From: Pleodorina starrii
Taxonomy: Eukaryota > Chlorophyta > Chlorophyceae > Chlamydomonadales > Volvocaceae
Length of the DNA: 64,000 nt
Reading direction: 5' to 3'
NCBI GenBank assembly: GCA_030267565.1
Contig: BRXU01000031.1
Span: forward strand, 1,382,935 to 1,446,934
The notes under the pieces are model-generated. The model saw only the letters and a program-made list of their open reading frames with translations, did not search any database and was not told the DNA's origin. Below are positions 38,105 through 47,629 of the stretch, piece by piece. The stretch's first letter is position 1. Every line of letters begins with the position of its first letter. Made by a program: the position numbers and the translations under genes.

Positions 38105-39412
38105 ATGAATTTTCTACGCGGATTGCTGGTGTCTTCGGCAGCTCGCGTGCCTACTACAGCACCGCACGCTCTTTTTCAACGCAATATGTCTGCCAACGGT
38201 GCTGGTCAGCGTGAGGACCCTCCTGTGGGCGGCGCGGGCGGCGCGGGCGGCGCGGACGCTGATGGTCGCGACAACGCGAACGCGCAGCAACAACCACAGC
38301 AACAGCAGCAGCAACAGCAGCAAGGAAATCCGGCTGGTGCTGATGCTGGTGCTGGCGGTGATCCTAGTGCGCAGGCGGCCGCCGCCGAAGCATCGGTTGA
38401 TCACAACGGCGATATTCGCATGTCCGATGGTGAAGTCTTTTCGGCCGTGCGCAAGAAGGGCAATCTGCCAAGCCCTCCTCACCCAGACAAGCGCTACGAG
38501 ATTACGGTGGAGAAGGCGACCAAGATGAAGCTGGCGCTGCATCCCTACATCGACTACATCGTCACCGAGTTGGCCGACAACTTGGTCGTCCACGGTCACG
38601 TCATCAAGGATCCGAGTGCCACCAAATGGGTTATTCTGCACCTGGCGCCGATTCAGCTAACGATGGATCTGCGCGACGCGGTGGCCGAGCTGCCGGACCA
38701 GGCCATCCCTGATGCTGAGTGGCTCAAGAACTGGCTCAAGAACTACGTTACGGGTACGGGTGGCGCTACCGTTTTTCTCGGGCTGCGGCGAATGAAGAAC
38801 GCCAAGCCGGTCAAGACGGTCGACGAGGCGGTTCAGCACGTCGTCGACCTCAAGCGGGAGCTACCGCCCAAGACGCCGGACGCTGTCCTCGTCTACCACG
38901 TGATCGACCTCCTGCCGGCGACGCTGCAGGACCGCTTGATGTGGGACCGCAGCCGCGAGGACAAGGCCGAGTGGACGTCGTGGCCCGCCTTCCAGAAGGT
39001 CCTCAAGACGTACGCGGATGAGGTTAAGACTCACGCGGCGCAGGCTGGGGCTAAGGGCGGCGCGGCGAGCGGGTCGGGCAGTGGGTCGGGGGCGAAGCCG
39101 GGCTCGGGGGGGCAGGGTGCGCGGCCGAGGCCGTCGTCGGGCGGCGAGGGCAGCGCGGCCAAGAAGCCCAAGGGCCTCGGGCTTCCCGATAGCATTCCCA
39201 TGGCCGAGCGCCACCGCAGGCCCCCCAACAAGTGGGCGAGGGTCTGGGTGCGCGGCTTGAACGGCAAGCAAGTCGAGGCCATGAAGGAGGCGAAGCAGTG
39301 CTTGTTGTGCGCAGAAGGGGGGCACGTCGCGGCCGACTGCCGGCTGGCGGACAAGAAGTTCGCTTCGGGCGACTTCTTCTACTTCAACGCGCCCAACAAG
39401 AAGGGGCACTGA
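38105..39412 (+). CDS. gag: Gag polyprotein of the Ty3/Gypsy element
   Basis: 435 codons from ATG 38105 to TGA 39410-39412; ATG 38186 (MSANGAG) is an alternative start giving 408 residues. The frame is open further upstream into the LTR but without an ATG. The N-terminal third is low complexity, with Gly-Gly-Ala repeats and a polyglutamine tract. The middle, from about YEITVEKATK, is a helical capsid-like retrotransposon gag region. A Gly/Ser/Lys-rich linker follows. One CX2CX4HX4C zinc knuckle (CLLCAEGGHVAADC) near the C-terminus should bind nucleic acid. Gag forms the virus-like particle that packages the element RNA. The stop is in the same frame as pol. Confidence 0.92.
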   Translation: MNFLRGLLVSSAARVPTTAPHALFQRNMSANGAGQREDPPVGGAGGAGGADADGRDNANAQQQPQQQQQQQQQGNPAGADAGAGGDPSAQAAAAEASVDHNGDIRMSDGEVFSAVRKKGNLPSPPHPDKRYEITVEKATKMKLALHPYIDYIVTELADNLVVHGHVIKDPSATKWVILHLAPIQLTMDLRDAVAELPDQAIPDAEWLKNWLKNYVTGTGGATVFLGLRRMKNAKPVKTVDEAVQHVVDLKRELPPKTPDAVLVYHVIDLLPATLQDRLMWDRSREDKAEWTSWPAFQKVLKTYADEVKTHAAQAGAKGGAASGSGSGSGAKPGSGGQGARPRPSSGGEGSAAKKPKGLGLPDSIPMAERHRRPPNKWARVWVRGLNGKQVEAMKEAKQCLLCAEGGHVAADCRLADKKFASGDFFYFNAPNKKGH

Positions 39413-42400
39413 TATGAGGCGCCTTGCTTGGGGACAGACCCACCCTCCGGACTTTCGCCGGATATGCAGGGCTTAAGACTGTCGAACTCGCTTGTGCCTG
39501 AGCCTGTTGAGGTTGCACGGGGCGAGAGTGACGCAGCTGTAGCGGCGCCTTTGCGAGCGTCTGCACAGACCGTTGTGGTGGCAGCGACGCGTGTTGAAGC
39601 GTCTGTGCCTGATGTTTTGAGGCCGAAGGAGCCGGCGCTTGCGCGCGCTTCTCCACGGCATGTGAAGAGAGCACGTGAAGGTGTGCCTGTAGAGTCCGTT
39701 GAGACGGAACAGACGTTGCGAGTTGCGGTGAAAGGTGCGCGGGACTGTAAGCGCGTGAAGGCAGGGTTGGACGCGGTTGAAGCTGGTCGTGTGTTGGCGG
39801 CGCCGATGGCGCGCGCGTGTAACACTAAGACGAACAGTTCAATGCCGGTCGCTTCCGCCTCCGAGGCTCCCGAGTACACCATTCGTCAAGCCGAATTTAA
39901 GCAGCTGCAGCGATTATCGGGACGGCACTTCACTTGGGATGCATGCGCATCGTCAGATGGGTCAAATGCTATGTGTCCTAAGTTCAGCTCTCCTCGCGAC
40001 AGCTTTTTGCACGATAGTTGCGCAGGTCACCATGTTTGGATGCATCCGCCTACTGCTCGCATTGAAGAATTCCTGCAACACTATCTACGCTGCAAGTCGT
40101 TCGCTCCAGCATCCACGTCAGGGGGTTTCTTGCTTCCAAAGTGGCCAAAAGCACGTTGGCGTTCGTTGCTTGCGGGAATGCAAAAGCTGCACGATTTCCA
40201 TGCGGGGTATCACCTGTTCACTGCGCCGACAGGGAAAGGTAAGACTCCTTCGCGGGTTAACGGCGTGCCGTACGGTATGGAATTTTGGTACGATCCTCCC
40301 GTACAGTCGTCTGACGCTGCGGCTTGCGCAGCTATGCCCGTTCCCTTTTCGGTGTCTCCCAGTTTGGCAATGCAGTTCACAGGGGCTGTGTGCCACAAGG
40401 AGGCGACCATCCTCATCGACACGGGGTGCCAACCCGCCCATTTGCTAAGTGCCGGGTTTGCGCGGCGCGTGGGCTTGCGGGTTCAACCACCAGACGGGTC
40501 GACTCCGGTGCCGACTATTGCCATGGGTAACGGTCAGCACGCGGCTTGTGAAGGTTTCGCGACCGTGCATGTGCGCTTTCAAGGTTACAAGGCGCGTCTG
40601 CAGTGCGCCGTTGTTGACTTAGCGCCACGGTTCGATCTGATTCTTGGAGATCCTTGGGTACAAATGACAGGGGCTGTGCTTGAATTGCACAACCAGTTGG
40701 CGCGACTGACGCGGCTTCCACGGCGTCCTGTTCTGCGTAACGGCCCTTTCGACGAGGTTCCTAAACCTGACCGTGTGTCAACGCCACCCTCGGATGCTCC
40801 CTCCCAGTGCGCTACGATACAGGCACTGGAAGACGGCGATGTGGCTTTTCTCTGCTTGGTTACCAAGGTGCCGGAGCCCGTTATGGCGGCCGTGGCTGTG
40901 CCTTCGGAACCGGGGGGAGGCGAGGCTCCGCCAACCAAAGAAACCGCTTTCACGCAAAAGGTACGGGAAGCCGTGCGTGGGGATTCCCCAGCGGATTTGC
41001 GGTTAAGGGCGTTACTGATGGAGAAGGAACACCTTTTCCCCGATCAGTTGCCCGCTACGTTGCCACCTGATAGGGGTTTGCCTTCGGTCGTGCCGTTAGA
41101 GCCGGGCGCGCGTCCTCCGGCGCAGCGTATGTTTCGATATTCGCTGCCCGAACAAGAGGAAATGCAGCGGCAAATTTCGGACCTGTTGGCTAAGGGGTTT
41201 ATAGAGCCCTCATGCTCTCCTTTCGGGGCGCCGGTTCTTTTCGTGAAAAAGAAAGACGGTACTTTACGTATGTGTGTTGATTACAGAGCTGTCAACAACA
41301 TTACGATTAAAAATCGTTATCCGTTGCCGCGGATAGATGATTTACTAGACCGGTTACGCGGTGCAAAAGTTTTCAGCTCTCTCGACTTAACGCAGGGGTA
41401 TCACCAGATTCGGTTACCGCCTAGCGACGTCGAACGTACGGCGTTTAGGACACCATTCGGGCATTATCAGTATAAAGTTATGCCGTTTGGGTTGACAAAC
41501 GCACCTGCTGTTTTCCAGTCTGCGATGAACTCGGCACTACAAGGGTTGCCGTACGTTGTCGTATACTTGGACGACATTTTGATTTTCTCACGCGACGCGG
41601 AAGAGCACGTACAGCATTTGGGCGAAGTGCTTAAGCGTTTGGAACAGCATCAGTTTTACTGTAAGCTGTCAAAGTGTGAATTCTTTAAGCCTTCGGTTAC
41701 TTTCTTAGGGCACATCGTGTCAGCCGACGGGGTGCGGCCTGATCCGCGTAAGACCGCTGTCGTGCAAGAATGGCCCGTGCCTAAGAACGTAGCTGACCTT
41801 CGTTCCTTCCTCGGACTCGCGAATTATTTCCGAAAGTTCATAAGGGCGTATGCAGCAATGGCTGCGCCGCTCACGAACCTTCTTTCGCCTAAGGTCCCCT
41901 GGTTTTGGTCGGAAACATGCGCTGAGGCCTTCCAACAGATTAAGGAAGCGCTCACTTCGGCACCTGTGCTAACGCTACCCAATCCACGTGAGCCTTTTGA
42001 GGTCATTGCGGATGCAAGTGATTATGCGATAGGTGCGATTTTGCTTCAGCATGGGCGGCCAGTGGCTTTTGAGAGCCGTAAAATGACCCCTGCGGAGCGT
42101 AACTACATCACCACAGAGCAGGAACTGCTTGCAGTTGTGCACGCTCTCAAGCTGTGGCGTTGTTACTTGGAAGGTGTGAAGTTCACAGTCATTACGGATC
42201 ACGAACCTAACACAGCCATGCGCCGGAAAGACATACTTTCTCGACGACAGGCGCGGTGGTCGGAATTTCTGGAGTCCTTTGCTTTCGATTGGCAGTATCG
42301 CGCGGGACGCTGTAACCCAGCGGATCCGTTGTCTCGGCTTCCGGGGCACGTCGAGGGTGATGTGGCGACGGTTATGACGATTAGCGCCCAACGGTTGAAG

Positions 42401-44167
42401 GAAATATCCTCCTTCCGTGGTGCCGCCGCAGAGCTCGCCAGCTCTTTTCCTAAGTTCGAAGAAACGGTCAAAGAAGGGTATGGGCAAGATCCATGGTTTT
42501 CTGCTGAAAGCAAAGCTGTCGAACTGCGTAAGGTCGCAGGCGTTGAACAGCGCGATGGCTTTTGGTATCGCGGTGATGCGTTAGTTGTGCCTTCCTATCA
42601 GGATGCGCGCACTACCGTACTGCGTTTATGTCATGACCATCCTCTGGCTGGGCATACGGGAGTTACCAAGACTCTTGACCTGGCACGAAGGCACTTTTGG
42701 TGGCCTAAAATGAGGAAGTCAGTGAGTGACTATTGCCGTACATGTGACAGTTGTCAAAGAGTACGGGTAGACACGTCGCTACCGGGGGGTATGCTTCTTC
42801 CGCTGCCTATTCCTGAGAAAAAGTGGTCATTCGTGACTATGGATTTTATTACTTCTCTCCCCTCGGATGCGAACGGACACACATGTATTTATGTGTTCGT
42901 TGACAAGCTGACTAAGATGGTACGCTTTGTCCCATGCAAGGCGGACATTACCGCTGTGGAATCGGCTGAGATTTTCTATCAGACAATTGTGTGCTCCTAT
43001 GGGCTGCCGCAAATTGTTGTCTCAGACCGTGACCCTAAATTCACTTCGGCTTTCTTTCAGTCGTTGCTGGATATGCACAACATTGATTTGCGTCAGAGCT
43101 CTGGGTACCACCCTCAAACGGATGGTCAAACGGAGCGCGTAAATCGTGTGTTGGAAGACATGTTACGTCATTACGTGGCCGACGATCATGCTTCCTGGTC
43201 TCGCTGGTTGCCGATGGCCGAATTTGCCATTAACAACTCAGTGCATGAATCAACGCGGACTACGCCTTTCCGGTTGATGTATGGTTATGAACCCCTTACG
43301 CCTGCTTCCCTGCTGGTTCGCAAACTGGGGGAGGCGAGGACCAAGAGTTTGCGGGAACGATTGGTCCAAGAGCGACAACGCGCTGACGCCGAAGGTGCAA
43401 ACCTTGGCGCCGAGTGGCGGTTCGCTGACTTAGCCAATCCGTTGTCAGTTCGGTTTGCCACCGATATGCAACGTGCATTGGAGCGTGCTAAGGCTTGTTT
43501 GCAAGCTGCACGTGACCGTATGAAGAAATGGGCGGATAAGCGACGCTCTAAACGGGAGTTGGTCGTCGGCGATCAAGTTCTCGTGAGCACGCGGCACATG
43601 ACCCTTCAGGGGCCGCGCAAATTGCTACCACGTTATATTGGGCCGTTTGCGGTGACTGAAAAGATCAATACGGTCGCGTACCGGTTGGATCTCCCACCAT
43701 CGGTTCGAATCCATGACGTGTTTCACGTGTCCCTTCTTCGTCGGTACCATGCTGGTGGTCGCGTTAAGTTACCTCCACCACCTGAGATTGTCGACGGTGC
43801 GTTGGAATTTGAGGTCGAGTCTGTCTTGCTTCACAAGGATGTGAAGGAGCGACGTCGAACCGTACGGTACTACTTGATGCGTTGGAAGGACCAAGGGCCC
43901 GAGTATGACTCGTGGGAGCCCGAGGCGAATCTAACGAATTGCGGCGATTTGCTGCGCGACTACTGGGCACGCCAAACTAAGCCAAGCCAAGTGAAGTCCC
44001 AAAACGGGTCCGCGTCGACGCGCGCGACACCTGATGGCTCGACGCTGCAACGAGCACCCATGGTCACAAGACACGGCCGTCAAGTCCGGAAGCCTTCGCG
44101 CTTCAATATGATCCTCGCCCACTTATTCGCCATCAGCGGGGATCCGGATATCCCGCTTTTCCACTAA
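39413..44167 (+). CDS. pol: Pol polyprotein: Dam-like region, protease, RT, RNase H, integrase, chromodomain
   Basis: Open from just after the gag TGA to TAA 44165-44167, in the gag frame. The first ATG is 39464 (1567 residues), so Pol is made either by reinitiation or by stop readthrough. Numbering from codon 39428: residues about 153-300 resemble phage-type adenine methyltransferases (FTWDAC 168, HPPT 206); aspartic protease LIDTGC with D331; reverse transcriptase with [26 protein letters not shown] and YLDD 713-716; RNase H with first Asp in IADASDYA 862, plus [10 protein letters not shown] and TDHEP; integrase HHCC finger from about 1069 and catalytic D1139, D1200, E1236 (35 residues between the last two); GPF module RYIGPF; chromodomain about 1457-1515 with MRWKD and YDSWEP. 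All catalytic residues of protease, RT and integrase are present. Confidence 0.94.
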   Translation, partial: YEAPCLGTDPPSGLSPDMQGLRLSNSLVPEPVEVARGESDAAVAAPLRASAQTVVVAATRVEASVPDVLRPKEPALARASPRHVKRAREGVPVESVETEQTLRVAVKGARDCKRVKAGLDAVEAGRVLAAPMARACNTKTNSSMPVASASEAPEYTIRQAEFKQLQRLSGRHFTWDACASSDGSNAMCPKFSSPRDSFLHDSCAGHHVWMHPPTARIEEFLQHYLRCKSFAPASTSGGFLLPKWPKARWRSLLAGMQKLHDFHAGYHLFTAPTGKGKTPSRVNGVPYGMEFWYDPPVQSSDAAACAAMPVPFSVSPSLAMQFTGAVCHKEATILIDTGCQPAHLLSAGFARRVGLRVQPPDGSTPVPTIAMGNGQHAACEGFATVHVRFQGYKARLQCAVVDLAPRFDLILGDPWVQMTGAVLELHNQLARLTRLPRRPVLRNGPFDEVPKPDRVSTPPSDAPSQCATIQALEDGDVAFLCLVTKVPEPVMAAVAVPSEPGGGEAPPTKETAFTQKVREAVRGDSPADLRLRALLMEKEHLFPDQLPATLPPDRGLPSVVPLEPGARPPAQRMFRYSLPEQEEMQRQISDLLAKGFIEPSCSPFGAPVLFVKKKDGTLRMCVDYRAVNNITIKNRYPLPRIDDLLDRLRGAKVFSSLDLTQGYHQIRLPPSDVERTAFRTPFGHYQYKVMPFGLTNAPAVFQSAMNSALQGLPYVVVYLDDILIFSRDAEEHVQHLGEVLKRLEQHQFYCKLSKCEFFKPSVTFLGHIVSADGVRPDPRKTAVVQEWPVPKNVADLRSFLGLANYFRKFIRAYAAMAAPLTNLLSPKVPWFWSETCAEAFQQIKEALTSAPVLTLPNPREPFEVIADASDYAIGAILLQHGRPVAFESRKMTPAERNYITTEQELLAVVHALKLWRCYLEGVKFTVITDHEPNTAMRRKDILSRRQARWSEFLESFAFDWQYRAGRCNPADPLSRLPGHVEGDVATVMTISAQRLKEISSFRGAAAELASSFPKFEETVKEGYGQDPWFSAESKAVELRKVAGVEQRDGFWYRGDALVVPSYQDARTTVLRLCHDHPLAGHTGVTKTLDLARRHFWWPKMRKSVSDYCRTCDSCQRVRVDTSLPGGMLLPLPIPEKKWSFVTMDFITSLPSDANGHTCIYVFVDKLTKMVRFVPCKADITAVESAEIFYQTIVCSYGLPQIVVSDRDPKFTSAFFQSLLDMHNIDLRQSSGYHPQTDGQTERVNRVLEDMLRHYVADDHASWSRWLPMAEFAINNSVHESTRTTPFRLMYGYEPLTPASLLVRKLGEARTKSLRERLVQERQRADAEGANLGAEWRFADLANPLSVRFATDMQRALERAKACLQAARDRMKKWADKRRSKRELVVGDQVLVSTRHMTLQGPRKLLPRYIGPFAVTEKINTVAYRLDLPPSVRIHDVFHVSLLRRYHAGGRVKLPPPPEIVDGALEFEVESVLLHKDVKERRRTVRYYLMRWKDQGPEYDSWEPEANLTNCGDLLRDYWARQTKPSQVKSQNGSASTRATPDGSTLQRAPMVTRHGRQVRKPSRFNMILAHLFAISGDPDIPLFH

Positions 44168-44217
44168 AAGTGGCGGTGGTGGTAAGGTTGGTTGGCTGTC
44201 GGGACGACCAGCCATTC

Positions 44218-44227
44218 AGGGGGGGAA
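44218..44227 (+). promoter_or_regulatory. Polypurine tract (plus-strand primer site)
   Basis: AGGGGGGGAA ends three bases before the 3' LTR. It is the only long purine run at this position and fits the usual location of a PPT. Confidence 0.8.
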
Positions 44228-44230
44228 TGA

Positions 44231-44426
44231 TGTAACGTGCATGTGCCGTTACGCTCCCATGAATCATAAGATATTACCCAAAAGGGGTTAAAGGCAGGAT
44301 ATCTCCTGTAAGTAAGCCCGCTAAGATAAAGTACGGTCTGCCGTACGGATCACATCTACAAGGTTCAGAGCTTGCTGCTGAGCCGGTGTCTTTTGATACC
44401 ACCTAATTGGGACATTGCACGTTTCA
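44231..44426 (+). repeat. 3' LTR, 196 bp
   Basis: Same start, end and length as the 5' LTR; no mismatches seen. It is followed by the target duplication AAGGG. Confidence 0.96.
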
Positions 44427-44700
44427 AAGGGGGGGTCAAAACTTCGTATTTTTGGCCTCCCGACTTCGTATTTGGGCTTCGTATTACCTGGGCCTGACTT
44501 CGTATCCACTTCGTATATTTCACAGGATACGAAGTGGATACGAAGTCACAACGAAGTCTATTATTGTCACTCGAACACGAAGTTCGTATCTGGCTGTACG
44601 GAAAAAGGTCCCCAATTAGGAAGTTTGTATTTCTGCTTCGAACGAAGCTTTGTTAAGAAGCGTGTCCTGGGTGTTTCCCATATACGAAGTGTGTCACAGA
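44427..44700. mobile_element. Fragment of a DNA transposon end (possibly CACTA-like) carrying CTTCGTAT repeats; host of the retrotransposon
   Basis: Removing the retroelement joins CACTCTGGGAAAAAGGG (37844-37860) to GGGGTCAAAACTTCG. The CTTCGTAT octamer follows at 44442, 44464, 44477, 44498 and 44509, and its complement ATACGAAG at 44527, 44538 and 44692. Arms 44496-44516 and 44527-44547 form a perfect 21-bp hairpin with a 10-nt loop. A CACT terminus with clustered subterminal repeats is typical of CACTA/EnSpm elements, but no transposase and no matching second terminus were found. The right boundary is not defined. Confidence 0.45.
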
Positions 44701-45356
44701 TGGGGGTGGTAAGAACCACCGTTCAGTTGAGTGGATGCACCAGTTGCACTGGGGATCCTTTATTACAATGGGCCAAGCCTTACCTGGCCGCAAAGCTCCC
44801 TGCCTGGCAACCTGGGGCACAAGGAAAACGAAAACGCTGCTGAAAGGCGAGGCCCTGGCCACATCTGGAGGCGAGACCCTGCAAGCCCAACATCATGAAC
44901 ATGATATTCAGCATCACACAAAGGAAAGCTAGTGCGGCAGTCAACGTTTACTTACTGGGTGGTGTCAGCCCATCCTTGGTAGCCCAGCACGGCTAAAGGT
45001 GCCACAGCATAGCGAATTGCATTCCTGCAAGTTCAAACAGATGCAGCACGCAAAAAGCTTCAGGTTTGTAGCATTGGAGGGAGAGATGAGCAACCTCAAG
45101 TTTAGGAGCTCCAGTTCGATACATGACTATAAAAATGTACAGCAGCATACCTTCATAAGCCATACAAGGCAGAAGATAGCCAGCGAGCTTTCCAACAAGT
45201 GGACGCCATGCAACGGCAAGACGGTGTGGCCCCGTGCAGGCCAAAAGCTTCAGCGACAGCGCCCGGGTGATTCCAGAGAAAACGGAAGATGCACTGAGTA
45301 GAGCCTTGTAACAGGTTTGCTCCAAGGGAGTTCCGGGTCGCATGATTGACTATTGT
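44701..45356. other. Unassigned DNA between the transposon fragment and the 2.27-kb repeats
   Basis: No recognised gene. On the minus strand there is an open stretch at 44993-45343 (116 codons) with a hydrophobic segment (YLLPCMAYEGMLLYIFIVMY), and a TGTAA-type signal on that strand near 44766. This could be the 3' end of an unidentified minus-strand gene cut off by the repeat array. Evidence is weak and no family was recognised. Confidence 0.3.
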
Positions 45357-46003
45357 TACTGCCTGCCTAAAGGTTTGCTTAAAAGTAAGTACGCCAAGGC
45401 AATAGGCTCAAGGAACCAAGCAATACGTTACATTTTATTAGTAGAGAACATAATAGCAGAACAGGCCATAGTCAATGCCATACGACCGGGAATTCCAGCA
45501 CGTATCCTGTTAGTGGCAAGTACAACTATTCATTATACAATAACGACCTTAGCAAATTAAACCGGCAGGTATTACAATGGTGATGAACAATCTCAGTCTC
45601 TTAGGAGGGGACCCTGTCGTACTCCTCGACTTCGGAATGAGTACGGTATGGTTCCACAGACTGAACATACCGAACACGTAAGGCTAGCTCCCGAAATATT
45701 CCCTAGGCGAACGAGGACAATTATACTGAAGCACTAGCCGGGCTAAAGCAGCGTGCGTTCAATGGCAACCACTTTCGAGTCTCTAGTGCACAGTGTTCGA
45801 AAGGACTTCAGCCTCCTTCGCAAACTTTAAACCAATATTAAGATTGGTATCTACCACATTGGCTGTGAAATCTGCGAGTACAAACCTGGAGACGAGTTGA
45901 TTTTAGACGGCTGGAAAGCTGTTGCACCAAACCAAGCCTCGGCAGCGTCGCTTTTAGCCTTCAGTATATAAAGTTTAACGACCATGGGGAGGTGGTGAGC
46001 TCG

Positions 46004-46204
46004 ATGCTGTATAACGGCTTTGGCGGGAAACTAATCTTTCAGAGTCAAACGAATGCGGGTCTGTTTTTCAACAACCAGGAGACCAAGGCCCTTATGCAGC
46101 TCCTGGGCTCCACTGCAACTGTTGAGTCCCTCCGGACCTACCTGGGTCAAGAAAGCCGAGGTGCGCCGTGTGCCGGTCACCTATTTGCATGGTTTATCGT
46201 GTGA
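46004..46204 (+). CDS. Putative 66-residue protein repeated in every 2.27-kb unit; function unknown
   Basis: ATG to TGA, 66 codons, beginning MLYNGFGGKLIFQSQ. A TATATAAAG motif lies about 32 nt upstream of the ATG (45964-45972), a short distance for a promoter plus leader. The same ORF, with identical translation, occurs at 48277-48477, 50549-50749, 52822-53022, 55053-55253, 57284-57484, 59515-59715 and 61746-61946. Residues up to LGQESR have balanced, protein-like composition. A possible donor (GAG/GTGCGC, after 46159) and acceptor (TTTGCAG, before 46232) would extend it through AQDATRAVVWPTKYGRQ, so it may be an exon of a larger amplified gene. No family was recognised. Identity between copies does not show selection, because whole units are nearly identical. 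Confidence 0.3.
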   Translation: MLYNGFGGKLIFQSQTNAGLFFNNQETKALMQLLGSTATVESLRTYLGQESRGAPCAGHLFAWFIV

Positions 46205-46269
46205 CTGCCGTGACTGCCCTCCACGATTTGCAGGAGCTCAGGACGCCACCAGAGCCGTCGTGTGGCCAA

Positions 46270-46620
46270 CCAAATATGGCAGGCAGGGTGGGGGCAGGTC
46301 AGGGTGGAGCGACGGGGCGGGGCAGGGCGGGGTGGGACCGGTGCAGGGATGGGCAGAGCGGGGACAGGCGGGAAGGGGAAGGGCGGGGCGGGGCGGGGAT
46401 GGCGCACTGTGGGGCGGGCCGGGGGATGGCAGAATGGGGCGGGGCAGGGGCAGGCCGGGGCGGGGAGGGGCACTGCGGGGAGGGGCAGGGCGGGGCGGGC
46501 CAGGGTGGGGCGGGATGGAAAGGGGCAGGGCGGGGTGGAGCGGGACGGGGCAGGGCAGAGCAGGGCCGGGTGTGGCAGGCACTTCGGGGCACTGCAGGGC
46601 GGGGCAAGGGTGCAACTCGG
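46270..46620 (+). repeat. G-rich tract 1 of the unit (GGGGCGGGGCAGG-type, about 350 bp)
   Basis: Irregular short repeats of GGGGC and GGGCA with many runs of three or four G separated by one or two bases, on the + strand. Such spacing fits G-quadruplex potential. It recurs in every unit at the same offset. The long Gly/Arg/Ala-rich forward ORFs and Pro-rich reverse ORFs crossing it are composition artefacts. Confidence 0.85.
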
Positions 46621-47158
46621 CAAGGAGCTGCACGCATCCATCGAGGCCGCCCTCCTCGGGGACCGCCAAATGTCTGGGTACATTATTGCTTACACACCAG
46701 CAGCCATGGAACCCTCCAGAACCCCTGCCCACCATTCACCGACCAGCTTATCCCCGACCCGCCCTCACCACTGCCCACCTGGCCGCGATGTATCGGCTCC
46801 GGTACCACCCTGCACTGCAACGTGCCCCTCCCTAATCTTTCAGTCAACCGCCGCTCCTTCCCTCCCCCCCTTGCCTCACAGGCCATCCATGTTTCTGGCG
46901 GCATGGCGGCTGCCCGTACCCTCCATACAGCGCCGCCATCGAATATTCATCTACACGCACCATGCCACCACGCCTCTCAACATTTGCCAGGTGCAGACTG
47001 CGATGCGTCTCGGGGCGGGGCGTTGCGGTGCAAAGCGGTGCATAACTATGCCGGTACAGCACGAGGAGGTTTTGGGGGCGCGGAGGGAGAAGGCGGCTGC
47101 GGAGGTGTTGGGGGGCCTGGTTTGGGTTCGGGCGTTTGGGACCGGGCGTCTAGTTTGA
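46612..47158 (+). other. Exon-like segments between the G-rich tracts of the unit
   Basis: Two stretches look coding by composition. One reads VQLGKELHASIEAALLGDR and then QMSGYIIAYTPA (about 46612-46704). The other, after a CCTCACAG acceptor near 46880, reads MFLAAWRLPVPSIQRRHRI onward to a C-terminus near HEEVLGARREKAAAEVLGGL, with a stop at 47156-47158. A single reading frame through all parts could not be built with consistent phases, so this may be a decayed or partial gene. It is present in all eight units; units 4-7 lack 12 bp just before the acceptor. Protein family unknown. Confidence 0.3.
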
Positions 47159-47159
47159 G

Positions 47160-47620
47160 GTCAGGACGGGGCGGGGCGGGGCAGGGCGGGGCAGTGAGGG
47201 GCGGGGCAGGGCGGGGTGGGGTGGGGCCGCGGCGGGGCGGGGCGGGGAGGGGACAGGCTGGGCGGGTAGGGTAGGGTGCACAGTGAGGCGGGCCGGGGCA
47301 GGGCGGAATGGGGCGGGGCCGGGGCAGGCCGGGGCTGGGAGGGGCACTGCGGGGTGGGGCAGGATGGAGCGGGACGGGGCGGGGCGGGGCATGGTATGGC
47401 GGCGTGGGACGGGTTGGGGCGGGTCGGGGCGGGACGGGGCAGGGCGGGGAAGGGGTAGGCCGGGGTGGGGCAGGGTGGGGCGGAGCGGGGCGGGGAAGGG
47501 CAGGGAAGAGCGTGGCGGGCAAGGGCGGGCAGGGCGGGGCGGCATGGAACGGGGCAGGGCGGGGCGGGGCAGGGCACTTCGGGGCAGTGCAGGGCGGGGC
47601 AGGGTGGGGCCAGGGTGCAA
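47160..47620 (+). repeat. G-rich tract 2 of the unit (about 460 bp)
   Basis: Same type of GGGGC/GGGCA repeat as tract 1, and longer. It carries the 30-bp length polymorphism that separates long from short units and ends at the unit boundary GTGCAAGTCGGCAGA. Confidence 0.85.
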
Positions 47621-47629
47621 GTCGGCAGA

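Larger units (their letters stand above)
37856..44431 (+). mobile_element. Full-length Ty3/Gypsy chromovirus with target site duplication AAGGG
   Basis: 6566-bp element (37861-44426) bounded by TG...CA LTRs of 196 bp that look identical, with AAGGG repeated at 37856-37860 and 44427-44431. Internal order is primer binding site, gag, protease, reverse transcriptase, RNase H, integrase, GPF motif, chromodomain, polypurine tract. This order and the C-terminal chromodomain define the chromovirus branch of Ty3/Gypsy. Both coding regions are open apart from one TGA between them, so the copy may still be active. A known name in Chlamydomonas (for example a REM1 relative) could not be assigned from sequence alone. 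Confidence 0.96.
45357..47629 (+). repeat. 2.27-kb tandem unit 1 (2273 bp)
   Basis: The unit starts TACTGCCTGCCTAAAGG. Layout: an AT-rich part (to about +650), TATATAAAG, a 66-codon ORF, a first G-rich tract of about 350 bp, a less biased stretch with exon-like segments, and a second G-rich tract of about 470 bp. This copy has the long form of both length variants, and the 5' alleles CTAAAGCAG and GGCTGTGAAATC, shared only with unit 2. Confidence 0.95.

Noticed and set aside
39414..39476. ATG overlapping the gag stop (TGATATG) as the pol start
   Set aside because: It is in another frame and reaches TAA after about 20 codons, so it cannot start Pol.
45357..45560. 122-codon ORF spanning the unit boundary (AKAIGSRNQAIRYILLV...)
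   Set aside because: It fuses G-rich tract sequence to the AT-rich start of the next unit across a repeat junction. The AT-rich part alone has no recognisable family or start codon.
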